Assembly: GCA_012513915.1 (NCBI GenBank)
Contig: JAAZBG010000205.1
Coordinates: 1-36,558 of the forward strand
Direction: 5' to 3'
Source of the DNA: Fibrobacter sp.
Lineage (GTDB): Bacteria; Fibrobacterota; Chitinivibrionia; Chitinivibrionales; Chitinispirillaceae
DNA: 36,558 nucleotides
Below, piece by piece: positions 16,544 through 24,127 of this stretch (positions are counted from its first letter, which is position 1; each line of letters begins with the position of its first letter). The notes under the pieces are model-generated. The model worked only from the letters and a program-made list of their open reading frames with translations, was not told where the DNA came from and made no database searches. A program made the translations under genes and the position numbers.

Positions 16544-18004
16544 TTACTTCGCCTCAACAGCCTTTTCAGTAAATTTACCGAGTATCTCTGCAGATACAAT
16601 GTCAATATTGCTGCTGCTGACTAAAATATAAAGAACGTCACCGGCGAGTAACTTTGTTGAACCTTGTGGTGCAATAATCCTATCGTTGCGATTGATCATG
16701 GTAATTGTTGTTCCGGCAGGAAGCTGCAGATCTGCGATCTTTGTTGACCCTTCATAGAGATCATCATCAATAGTAATCTCACATAGTTCAAGTTCATTAG
16801 AGTGAATGGTCACGAGTTCCATTGTCTGGCTCGGGCGGGGTTTGTTTTTAGTGGTCAGCTTGAGATATGCTGCAATTTTACCGATTGTTGTGCCCTGAAT
16901 AAGCATGGACAGTGTGACCGCAAAGAAAATGATATTAAAAGTATCCTTTGATGCCTCAATACCGGCTGCTACAGGATAGGTGGCAAGTACAATCGGCACA
17001 GCGCCCCTGAGTCCGCCCCAGCTCATGACTATCTGTTCCTTAAAGGAAAACTTACCGAAAAATGTACAGGCAAATACTGCAACCGGCCGTGCAACAAATG
17101 TAAGTACAAGAAACAACACAAGACCATCAATCCATATTGAACCAAACTCTTTTGGAAAAACCAGAAGCCCGAGCAGCACAAATATACCGACATTGGCAAT
17201 TGTCGAAAGCGCATCAAGAAACGATGAAAATGTTTTTTTGTAGGGCATTGATGAATTACCCATAACAAAGCCGGCAAAAAACGCTGACATCATACCGCTT
17301 GAGCTAAGGCTTGTTGCCAAACCATAAGAAAGAAGTATAATACCTATCAGGAATATATAAAAATAACCTTTGTCAAGAGTTTTGACCCGGTGACATAAGT
17401 AGACACCGAGTTTTCCAAGGAGTAAGCCTATGAGAATACCGCCTGCAAGCTGCCACAAGAAAGATAAGCCGATCCCAAATGGCTGTTGGGTACTTGATAA
17501 CATCAGTTGTACTGCAAAGGTTGTCAATATAATTGCCATTGGATCATTGCTTGCAGATTCTATTTCTGTCATCGCAGAGAGACGCGGACTGAGAGATCGG
17601 GAACGTAATATCGAAAATACAGCGGCTGCATCAGTTGACGAAATAATACATCCAAGCAGAAATGAATGCGTAAGATCGTAGTGAAGTATCAGGTGAAGCA
17701 ACAGGCCTGTGACTATTGCGGTGATCACAACACCAAGTGTCGCGCTTGTCATTGATGGCCAGAAGACAGTTTTTAAAAGTTCTTTACGGGTACCAAATCC
17801 CCCGGCAAACAAAACAAAAATCAGAGCAAGGTCTGCAAGCTGCCTGGCCATTGTCGCATTGTCAAAATATATCAGCCCGGTTACATCACTGCCAAAAACT
17901 ATCCCCATGCCAAGCGCAATTACAACAAGCGGTAAGCGCCACTTACTGGCCATCCGGGCAGTCAGAACAATTGAAAGAAGAATTAGCGCAAGGATGAGGT
18001 ACAT
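16544..18004 (-). CDS. CPA1-family K+/H+ (or Na+/H+) antiporter with TrkA-C-like tail
   Basis: A 486-residue protein. Residues 1-380 form 12-13 transmembrane helices. They contain TDAAAVFSILRSR and the acidic transport site ESASNDPMAIILT (the ND pair of CPA1 exchangers), then SWGGLRGAVPIVLA. Residues 400-486 are soluble, ending as a TrkA-C-like module (LCEITIDDDLYEGSTKIADLQLPAGTTITMINR, split here by length, and GDVLYILVSS). This arrangement is that of NhaP2/CvrA potassium-proton antiporters, in which the tail senses nucleotides or volume. It exchanges cations for protons at the inner membrane. Cation choice is inferred. It is the first gene of the minus-strand pair followed by DUF2721. Confidence 0.9.
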   Translation of the reverse strand: MYLILALILLSIVLTARMASKWRLPLVVIALGMGIVFGSDVTGLIYFDNATMARQLADLALIFVLFAGGFGTRKELLKTVFWPSMTSATLGVVITAIVTGLLLHLILHYDLTHSFLLGCIISSTDAAAVFSILRSRSLSPRLSAMTEIESASNDPMAIILTTFAVQLMLSSTQQPFGIGLSFLWQLAGGILIGLLLGKLGVYLCHRVKTLDKGYFYIFLIGIILLSYGLATSLSSSGMMSAFFAGFVMGNSSMPYKKTFSSFLDALSTIANVGIFVLLGLLVFPKEFGSIWIDGLVLFLVLTFVARPVAVFACTFFGKFSFKEQIVMSWGGLRGAVPIVLATYPVAAGIEASKDTFNIIFFAVTLSMLIQGTTIGKIAAYLKLTTKNKPRPSQTMELVTIHSNELELCEITIDDDLYEGSTKIADLQLPAGTTITMINRNDRIIAPQGSTKLLAGDVLYILVSSSNIDIVSAEILGKFTEKAVEAK

Positions 18005-18204
18005 ATACTGCTTTCGAATGCTGCTGGTGGTTAAGAATTACACTGATAACACTTTGCCGGTCTGGAAGTCTGTGTTAAATGAGCAATGCCCTGCTATTGA
18101 CAACCTGATTCCTGATGTTAGATTTATAATATTAATCAGTGTTTAATAAAAGTCAATAAAAGTTTGGCATAAAAGTTGATTTAGTAAGTTGTATTTCTAT
18201 TTGT

Positions 18205-18248
18205 TTGTATCCGGAGTAGCGACCGAGTCTAAACAACTCCGGACACAA
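18205..18248. repeat. Inverted repeat with 13-base arms
   Basis: TTGTATCCGGAGT (18205-18217) pairs with ACTCCGGACACAA (18236-18248), 12 of 13 positions complementary, around an 18-base loop. The stem is G/C-rich in an otherwise A/T-rich region. No T-tract follows on either strand, so it is more likely a structured RNA element or protein-binding site than a terminator. Confidence 0.6.
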
Positions 18249-18390
18249 CCTTTATCGATGTACTGTGGTACCATTTGTGGAATGGATGTTGTATCGATGA
18301 ATTCCGTATTCGGTAACATCTCTGAATAAACAGGCATAGCCGAGGGGAAACGGTTTTCCCGACATAGTAACAGGCAGAATTAGAACAAAC

Positions 18391-18432
18391 TGGTATAAAC
18401 AAATGTTTATATATAAACTTTTGTTTATGCCA
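18391..18432. repeat. 42-base near-perfect palindrome upstream of the CheX-like gene
   Basis: The two halves TGGTATAAACAAATGTTTA... and ...TAAACTTTTGTTTATGCCA are complementary over 21 positions with two exceptions: a U-G wobble when folded as RNA, and one T-T mismatch. The centre is the perfect GTTTATATATAAAC (18405-18418). It ends 50 bases before the start codon of the CheX-like gene. It could be an operator for a dimeric or tetrameric regulator, or a hairpin in the 5' leader. Confidence 0.7.
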
Positions 18433-18481
18433 TTTAGGATATAACAAATGCCAGTAAACAATATCAGAAGGATTGGTAACT

Positions 18482-18955
18482 ATGATTAATCACAACACAG
18501 TAAAACACATTGCCTCTTTTGTAACAGCGTTCCAACAGGTATTTGCCAATTTTTTAGAGAACAGGGACGGTGAATTGCCATCGGGTACACGTTTTGATGT
18601 GCCTGCGGGTTTTGTACTTTGTGTCAGAGGTATGATTAATGGATATTTGACAGGAATCAGAATCGGTCATGAGAAATTACCGATACAACGAGAGGAAAAT
18701 CAGTATATTGCAGAAATACTCGTGAACAAATTCAATAAAAATGTTCTTTCAGAAATTCATCACCTTTCCATTGTTGAACTCCAGGGTGACAGCTGTATTG
18801 ATGATATACTATACTCATTACGTATAAACGAACCGGAGATGACCATGAAGCTTAGAGTCTATAACTACAGTCTTGAATTTTATATGGTATCATCATTAAA
18901 TGTTCATGAGCTTTCAACCGGTAATTGTATCGCAAACAAGCATGGTAATCGTTGA
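18482..18955 (+). CDS. CheX-like fold protein, tentative; first gene of a kinase/regulator operon
   Basis: A 157-residue protein from the ATG at 18482, which follows AGAAGGA by nine bases (an in-frame TTG at 18473 abuts that site and is unlikely). The helix TVKHIASFVTAFQQVFANFL, the strand pair around FVLCVRGMINGYLTGI, a second helix AEILVNKFNKNVLSEI, and a final LRVYNYSLEFYMVSSL resemble, in order and spacing, the CheX/CheC phosphatase fold. However, the catalytic E-x-x-N of CheX helix is not preserved (E-I-L-V-N instead). It may bind a receiver domain without dephosphorylating it. The stop overlaps the TTG start of the kinase (TTGA), so the two are coupled. The assignment is an inference from pattern only. 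Confidence 0.4.
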   Translation: MINHNTVKHIASFVTAFQQVFANFLENRDGELPSGTRFDVPAGFVLCVRGMINGYLTGIRIGHEKLPIQREENQYIAEILVNKFNKNVLSEIHHLSIVELQGDSCIDDILYSLRINEPEMTMKLRVYNYSLEFYMVSSLNVHELSTGNCIANKHGNR

Positions 18956-20565
18956 AAAGAAAGCAAATTGTTCAAATGAAAAACAGTCTGCCGGAAAAGA
19001 AACAACGCACACTATCAAGACCTGATATTGCACACATAATGCAATCCGCAATCGCATTATCAATTTCACCGGTTGCGTTTGTTGATAAAGAGGATAACGT
19101 TGTTTATGTTAATAATGCATTTCTCAGCATTTGGGGGTATTCCGGAGATGATGACATCATCGGCAGGAGTGCTGCCTGCTTCTGGGATATTCCAGGAACG
19201 CCTCAATCAATCGAACGCAAAATTCGTGATCGTGGAGGATGGATAGGTGAATTGACTGCATTCAGAAAGAATCGTTCAACGTTTCCTGCACAGGTTTCCG
19301 TAACGATATTGTCAATCTCTGATGATGTCACTGAATGTAAAATGTATACATTTGTTGATATATCAGAACGGGTACATGCACAGCAGGAGCAGCAGCGTCT
19401 TCTTACTGATCTTGAGGAGCGGGTCAAGGAATTAAAATGTCTTTACACAATTCTCAGTATACCTAACTCACGGGTGTCGACACTTCAAAGCATTCTTGAA
19501 AGCATCGTACAATTGATTCCGGATTCGCTGCGATGGCCTCAGCATGCATTCGCCCGCGTACAGCTCGGATCGCTTGATATTCGTACAGCCAATTATCAGG
19601 ATGTCGCCGATTCATTTAAAATTTCATTGGAGACGCTACATGAACAAGGTAGTATTGAAGTCGGATACCGCAATACTGGTGATACTGCAGCATCATTGAC
19701 ATTATTGAATGAAGAGAAGGATATGCTGACTGCTGCATCAGGAGAAATTGCACGGCTTATCGAATATAAATGGACTGAATCGGAACTCATAAAAAACAGG
19801 GAAAAACTGCTTCATGCAGATAAACTGTCATCAATTGGTGTGCTGAGTGCAGAAATTATGCATGAAATTAATAATCCAAACAATTTTATTGCACTGAACA
19901 GCAAAATAGTTGCACAGGCATGGTCTGATATTATGCCAATCCTTGATGAATATTACAGGAATAATGGCGATTATGCGGTTGCCGGACTGGCATTTGATGA
20001 AGCCAGGGCAGAGATTCCGCGGTTACTTGACGGAATAAGTGAGGGGTCTGAACGTATACGCGCAATAACCAGACGGCTTCAGGCTTTTATTACCCGAAGG
20101 GGTACAGCTGCGTTCACACTTTTTAATATCAATGATGCTATTGAGAAAGCAATTGAGTTTTCAAAACACATGATTGATTCATCAACCGATAATTTTTATG
20201 TCACCCTGTCAAAAGGTCCGTTGATGGTCCGGGGTGATTTTTTTCAAATTCAGCAGATACTTATCAATTTTATCACCAATGCCTGTCAGGCACTTAAAAC
20301 AAAGGCTGATACGATAGGCATTTTTTCGTTGTTAGATGAGAATAGTGTTATTGTACGGGTCGATGATACCGGTGTTGGAATTGACAGAAAAGAACTTGCA
20401 CATGTAACCGATCCGTTCTATTCAACAAAAATGAGATTCGGGTGCAGCGGGCTTGGTCTCTCAATTTCCAATGATATTGCCATTAGTCATGGTGGAAAAA
20501 TACAATTAAAGTCAAGTCCGGATAACGGTACGTCTGCAATACTTTTTCTACCGGCGGCAAAATAG
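18952..20565 (+). CDS. PAS-domain sensor histidine kinase
   Basis: A 537-residue soluble kinase from a TTG overlapping the previous stop; an ATG at 18976 would shorten it by eight residues, and neither has a strong ribosome binding site. PAS occupies about residues 30-140 (VAFVDKEDNVVYVNNAFLSI, FVDISERVHAQQE). A GAF-like sensor region follows at 150-270 (RVKELKCLYTIL, WPQHAFARVQLG, LLNEEKDMLTAASGEIARLI). The phosphoacceptor is His304 in EIMHEINNPNNFI, with the inserted segment typical of HEINNPNNFI kinases. The ATPase domain has LINFITNACQAL, VDDTGVGID and GCSGLGLSIS. No membrane helix is seen, so it senses a cytoplasmic signal. The response regulator starts 11 bases later and is the obvious partner. 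Confidence 0.92.
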   Translation: MKRKQIVQMKNSLPEKKQRTLSRPDIAHIMQSAIALSISPVAFVDKEDNVVYVNNAFLSIWGYSGDDDIIGRSAACFWDIPGTPQSIERKIRDRGGWIGELTAFRKNRSTFPAQVSVTILSISDDVTECKMYTFVDISERVHAQQEQQRLLTDLEERVKELKCLYTILSIPNSRVSTLQSILESIVQLIPDSLRWPQHAFARVQLGSLDIRTANYQDVADSFKISLETLHEQGSIEVGYRNTGDTAASLTLLNEEKDMLTAASGEIARLIEYKWTESELIKNREKLLHADKLSSIGVLSAEIMHEINNPNNFIALNSKIVAQAWSDIMPILDEYYRNNGDYAVAGLAFDEARAEIPRLLDGISEGSERIRAITRRLQAFITRRGTAAFTLFNINDAIEKAIEFSKHMIDSSTDNFYVTLSKGPLMVRGDFFQIQQILINFITNACQALKTKADTIGIFSLLDENSVIVRVDDTGVGIDRKELAHVTDPFYSTKMRFGCSGLGLSISNDIAISHGGKIQLKSSPDNGTSAILFLPAAK

Positions 20566-20576
20566 GAAAGGATGCT

Positions 20577-22013
20577 ATGAATACTTCTAAATTTCCGTCA
20601 ACACCAATTCTGGTTGTTGATGACGAAGAACAGTTTCTCTATTCCATATCGATAACGTTCAAGGCTCATGGCATTACGAATATACAAACCTGTTCCAGTG
20701 GTGATGCTGCAAGAAAGCACATTATGTCAAAGACTAATTCAGTGATATTACTGGATATAAATCTACCCGACTGCAGCGGACTTGAGTTACTTGAGTTTGT
20801 GCTCGAAAAGTCGCCTGACACACCGGTTATAATGATTACTGCATTAAATCAGGCGCATACAGCAGTTGACTGTATTAAAAAAGGGGCTCTTGACTATCTT
20901 GTCAAGCCTTTGGATACAGAACGGCTTGTTGCATGTGTAAAAAATGCGCTTGCACAGAAAGATCTCACCTGTGAAAATGAAGCACTCAAGGGATATTTGC
21001 TGGGTAATACATTGCAACACCCTGATGTATTTAAAAAAATAGTCACCGGTAATAAAAAAATGAATGCATTGTTTCAGTATATTGAAGCAATAGCAGGTAC
21101 ACCATTTCCGGTATTAATCACCGGAGAGACGGGTGTTGGAAAAGAACTGATTGCTCTGGCGATACATGATTTGAGTGGCCGGAAAGGACTTTTCGTTCCG
21201 GTGAATGTCGGAGGCATTGATGATACAACGTTTTCCGATACACTTTTCGGTCATGTAAAGGGTGCATATACCGGTGCGGATTCGGTTCGTCAGGGCATTA
21301 TTGAACGGGCTGCAAACGGAACATTGTTTCTGGATGAAATTGGAGACTTGACAAAAGTATCACAGATAAAATTGCTGCGTGTTTTACAAAATCGTGATTA
21401 TCTGCCCCTTGGATCCGATATTGCAAAGCTTGCAACTGTCAGACTCGTAGTTGCAACCAATAAAAATATAAGTGAATTAGCTGATCCTGCAGTTTTCAGA
21501 AGTGATCTGTATCACAGGTTACGGACACATCATATTGCTATTCCACCACTGCGTGAACGAATGGATGATATTTCGCTTCTTGTTAACTATTTTCTTCAGG
21601 AGGCAGCAGATGTTTTAGGCAAATCAAAACCCGATGTTCCACCTGAACTTATTTCCCTGCTTGCCTCGTACGATTTTCCTGGTAATGTACGGGAACTGCG
21701 TGCACTGGTTTTTGATGCTGTTACTATTGAGCAGTCAAAAATGATTCCGCTGGATATTTTCAGATCAAGAATCCCGGTTTCCGATAGTGTCAATCAAGGA
21801 GGGGCAGCTGTGTTGAATCAAAATAGTCTGGTATCGGGCGGATTTGGTGACACACTGCCTACGATAAGGAGTGCTACACATGCTTTGATTGCTGAGGCGC
21901 TTGCCCGGTCAAACGGTAATCAAAATGCAGCTGCGAGACTATTGGGAATAACACCTCAGGCTTTAAGCAGGCGTCTCAAATATATGAATAGTAAAAGAGC
22001 TGTATCGGATTAG
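20577..22013 (+). CDS. Sigma-54-dependent response regulator (NtrC/AtoC family)
   Basis: A 478-residue protein with AAAGGA before the ATG. The receiver (1-125) has D15/D16, phosphoacceptor D60 in ILLDINLPD, and K110 in YLVKPLD. The AAA+ domain has Walker A GETGVGKE (183-190), the sigma-54 loop GAYTGA (229-234; Tyr for the usual Phe, a tolerated variant), Walker B TLFLDEIGD (249-257), and FRSDLYHRL with PPLRER. The C-terminal Fis-type helix-turn-helix is NGNQNAAARLLGITPQALSRRL (split in two, 447-468). It activates RNA polymerase-sigma-54 after phosphorylation, presumably by the adjacent kinase. The sigma-54 promoter at 22181 in front of the next gene is the likely target. Confidence 0.95.
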   Translation: MNTSKFPSTPILVVDDEEQFLYSISITFKAHGITNIQTCSSGDAARKHIMSKTNSVILLDINLPDCSGLELLEFVLEKSPDTPVIMITALNQAHTAVDCIKKGALDYLVKPLDTERLVACVKNALAQKDLTCENEALKGYLLGNTLQHPDVFKKIVTGNKKMNALFQYIEAIAGTPFPVLITGETGVGKELIALAIHDLSGRKGLFVPVNVGGIDDTTFSDTLFGHVKGAYTGADSVRQGIIERAANGTLFLDEIGDLTKVSQIKLLRVLQNRDYLPLGSDIAKLATVRLVVATNKNISELADPAVFRSDLYHRLRTHHIAIPPLRERMDDISLLVNYFLQEAADVLGKSKPDVPPELISLLASYDFPGNVRELRALVFDAVTIEQSKMIPLDIFRSRIPVSDSVNQGGAAVLNQNSLVSGGFGDTLPTIRSATHALIAEALARSNGNQNAAARLLGITPQALSRRLKYMNSKRAVSD

Positions 22014-22118
22014 TACTATCAGTATATGCAGCGGGAATCAATATATGATGATTTTTGCACATCACGAAGTCAACAAATGATGACACACTTGTAGCGTTTT
22101 TACGGTAATTATTTGCTG

Positions 22119-22138
22119 TTAATGATGCATTTCATTAA
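22119..22138. promoter_or_regulatory. Candidate upstream activator site for the sigma-54 promoter
   Basis: TTAATGA-N6-TCATTAA is a perfect 7-base inverted repeat centred about 80 bases before the expected start of the sigma-54 promoter, a normal distance for an enhancer bound by an NtrC-type dimer. A match by symmetry only. Confidence 0.35.
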
Positions 22139-22180
22139 TAACGGCTTGTAAATCAGTGCGTTACAGAAATAAAAAACGTC

Positions 22181-22196
22181 TGGCATGGAAATCGCT
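22181..22196 (+). promoter_or_regulatory. Sigma-54 (-24/-12) promoter of the small-protein operon
   Basis: TGGCATGGAAATCGCT matches the consensus TGGCACGN4TTGCW at 10 of the 12 defined positions, with the invariant GG and GC in exact register (only C6 to T and T13 to C differ). The start would be near 22207, giving a leader of about 37 bases to the ATG at 22244. The NtrC-type activator is encoded immediately upstream. Confidence 0.75.
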
Positions 22197-22243
22197 TTCT
22201 AATAACAGGGAAGAGTAACTTCTAACTGATGAAAGGGGTATTC

Positions 22244-22597
22244 ATGAAAATATTTAATGGAACCAAATCGTTCTGGATTAATGAAAGTGGAAAACGGCAA
22301 TATTGTAATGCGGTTGTTTCTTTTATTTCTGACTCTTTGATGCAAGTCAAATTGTTTCAGTATAATCAGTTTGAGTATGATGGTTTGTTAAGTACGCATG
22401 ACCATTTGCACTATTCAGGACGGATACATATTTCTGGAAAAGAGTGGTCAGTTTCGTGCAAATGTTTTATGATGCTGCCAAGAATGCTGTTATTTGGTGA
22501 GTGGAAAAAAGGAGACACCGTGCATGAATTTTGTGTACATGCAAATGTAAAGGAACGGGTCAGCAGGGTTCTCTCAATGGTACCACCTGCAGCATGA
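22244..22597 (+). CDS. Small protein of unknown function, paralogue A
   Basis: A 117-residue protein. The ATG at 22244 follows AAAGGGG by seven bases; the ATG at 22229 lies inside the leader and would add only five residues. I do not know the family. The sequence GTKSFWINESGKRQY is followed by beta-rich stretches and LLFGEWKKGDTVHEF near the end. It aligns with the product at 23674-24006: KS[FY][WY], GKR, a later D and G, and LL.G.WK.G....[FW] fall at the same positions over about 95 residues with one one-residue gap. No signal peptide or membrane helix. The gene is directly behind the sigma-54 promoter, so it is likely controlled by the upstream kinase and regulator. Function unknown. Confidence 0.7.
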   Translation: MKIFNGTKSFWINESGKRQYCNAVVSFISDSLMQVKLFQYNQFEYDGLLSTHDHLHYSGRIHISGKEWSVSCKCFMMLPRMLLFGEWKKGDTVHEFCVHANVKERVSRVLSMVPPAA

Positions 22598-22657
22598 CTT
22601 ACAGATTCTTTTCTATCAGGATAATGGATCCGTTTTTTTTAGAGAAAGTGATACGCA

Positions 22658-23635
22658 ATGAATCGTATAGTACTGTGGACTGCAAGCGAACAGGTTATTG
22701 TTGATGCAATTGTAGCACATGTTGAAAATTCAGGTTTGACAAGTTTAAAAGAACAGATAGATGAGAGTCTCAAAGCAATTGAGTACCAGGCGCAGGCGCT
22801 TTCATTATATCCATCGCTGCTTCAATCCAACAGATTGGGTGACAGCGAAAGAAATCTTCAAACACTTGTAACTGTACTTCTGGAAAGATATAAAGATGAT
22901 GACATCTTTGTACTTCCAACAAAAGCTGTTCTCAGCAGGAGTTTTGAGATTGGTAAAATAAACTTTCTCTATATGCTCTATCATGCATGTTCGTTACTTA
23001 AGGATCATACTGTAACCATAAAGGAAGATACATATGATGCAATTTGTTTGAAGATTATTTCGGTAATGACAGAACGTGTCCTGCTCGATCTGCTTAGTGA
23101 TGTCAACCGGAATTCTGTACGTGTAACTGCAGCGACAACCCTTGCTGAGTTATGGGAGGGCAGAATTACTCCGGAGTCAATGTTATTTAATCCGGAATTG
23201 CGAAGCATGTGGCTGATACGAAAAACAATTACGCCGGTTTTTGGTACATTACTTGGCACGCATGAGTACTTTTCTTTATTCAGGAACGCGGATGAAAACT
23301 GTCGTCGTTACATTACCTATTCGACCTCGGTTCCTGATGAGATGTTTGCTCTTGAGGAATTTTTATTTGGATTGACATTTGAGGAGTTGTATGCTGCAAA
23401 AAATGAACTGAACAGGCAGGGGCGATCGCTGTTTAACAAAGATGATATGGCTGGAATTGTCGGACATAAATCACTTTTTTTTATGAATACAGACCAGAAT
23501 CCTGATCCGATTGAGCTTTACAGATTTTTTAATCATCGTCGAAATAAAGCTGCTGCCAGAAGAGAATTAAAGCATACCGGGCCAACAAGAACATTTGAGG
23601 AGAACTTAATGGCTTTTTTCCTTTCTGAAATGTAA
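22658..23635 (+). CDS. Helical protein of unknown function
   Basis: A 325-residue, mostly helical soluble protein that I do not recognise. It begins MNRIVLWTASEQVIVDAI. A long amphipathic segment follows (LKEQIDESLKAIEYQAQAL), then DIFVLPTKAVLSRSFEIGKIN, then hydrophobic helices (ICLKIISVMTERVLLDLL), and a late polar region with FFNHRRNKAAARREL and an Arg/Lys-rich stretch. No known catalytic motif is visible. AGAGAAAG stands about ten bases before the ATG. It lies 60 bases after paralogue A and 38 bases before paralogue B, on the same strand, so it probably belongs to the same sigma-54 transcript. It may be the functional partner of the two small proteins. No function should be assumed. Confidence 0.65.
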   Translation: MNRIVLWTASEQVIVDAIVAHVENSGLTSLKEQIDESLKAIEYQAQALSLYPSLLQSNRLGDSERNLQTLVTVLLERYKDDDIFVLPTKAVLSRSFEIGKINFLYMLYHACSLLKDHTVTIKEDTYDAICLKIISVMTERVLLDLLSDVNRNSVRVTAATTLAELWEGRITPESMLFNPELRSMWLIRKTITPVFGTLLGTHEYFSLFRNADENCRRYITYSTSVPDEMFALEEFLFGLTFEELYAAKNELNRQGRSLFNKDDMAGIVGHKSLFFMNTDQNPDPIELYRFFNHRRNKAAARRELKHTGPTRTFEENLMAFFLSEM

Positions 23636-23673
23636 TCTGTGTTTTAAAAACTATTATAAGGAGCAGTGTAAAA

Positions 23674-24006
23674 ATGGAACAAAACGTTAAAAATTGTGTA
23701 GGCCGGGTTGATGTTGAAAAATCATATTATATGAGTTTTGATGGCAAGCGGTGCGCTTGTACAATTCCGGAACTTTATATCGATGATACTTCAGCACAAA
23801 TGCTGGTACAGTACAAACAGGGTGATGAAGAGGCGTATCGCCTTACATCTAATGACGGTATACGGTTTACCGGGAAAATGGGTACTGATGATGACAGCAG
23901 GGTTGATTTTGAAAAATGGGAAAATAACAGTGCCGTCTTACTTGCCGGAAGCTGGAAAAGTGGTGGTCGGGAAGGGGAGTGGTACATTGAAGGTACATCG
24001 GAATAA
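23674..24006 (+). CDS. Small protein of unknown function, paralogue B
   Basis: A 110-residue protein with AAGGAG eleven bases before the ATG. The segment VDVEKSYYMSFDGKRCACT and the end AVLLAGSWKSGGREGEWYIEG correspond to paralogue A (22244-22597) residue by residue at the KS, GKR, D, G and GxWKxG positions. The chain is acidic (DDTSA, DEEAY, TDDDSR) and predicted beta-rich, with no export signal. It looks like a small barrel or adaptor domain, but this is only an impression. It closes the three-gene set behind the sigma-54 promoter. The gap to the HAD gene holds a weak stem (AACACC / GGTGTT, around 24005-24030) that could end the transcript. Confidence 0.7.
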   Translation: MEQNVKNCVGRVDVEKSYYMSFDGKRCACTIPELYIDDTSAQMLVQYKQGDEEAYRLTSNDGIRFTGKMGTDDDSRVDFEKWENNSAVLLAGSWKSGGREGEWYIEGTSE

Positions 24007-24127
24007 CACCTGCTGAAAAAACGGTGTTGCTTTACTGGAAGGCATTTGTGTGGTATGCTTTTCACTAAAGCAATCAGTGAATCAATTGGAATTATACGTA
24101 ATAAACTTTAATTTTTGAGGGAATGCA

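Larger units (their letters stand above)
18005..18481. other. 477-base gene-free region with several inverted repeats
   Basis: This divergent intergenic region separates the antiporter (minus) and the CheX-like gene (plus). It contains no credible ORF. It holds a 13-base-arm inverted repeat (18205-18248), a short stem GGGAAA-CGGT-TTTCCC (18345-18360), and a 42-base palindrome (18391-18432), listed separately where strong. A near direct repeat AACAGGCATAG / AACAGGCAGAA occurs around 18329 and 18370. It could be an untranslated leader or operator region of the signalling operon. No known riboswitch consensus fits. Confidence 0.5.

Noticed and set aside
17709..18146. 145-residue ORF antisense to the antiporter start
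   Set aside because: Low-complexity basic translation opposite a well-defined membrane protein.
18165..18180. TGGCATAAAAGTTGAT as a second sigma-54 promoter
   Set aside because: The essential GC of the -12 box is GA and it is 300 bases from the gene.
18300..18380. Possible cyclic-di-GMP riboswitch (AGGCATAGCC, GGGGAAACGG)
   Set aside because: The conserved GEMM-I core and receptor loop pattern are not present in the right order.
18229..18461. Two short minus-strand ORFs in the gene-free region
   Set aside because: No ribosome binding site, unlikely composition, and they cross the palindrome.
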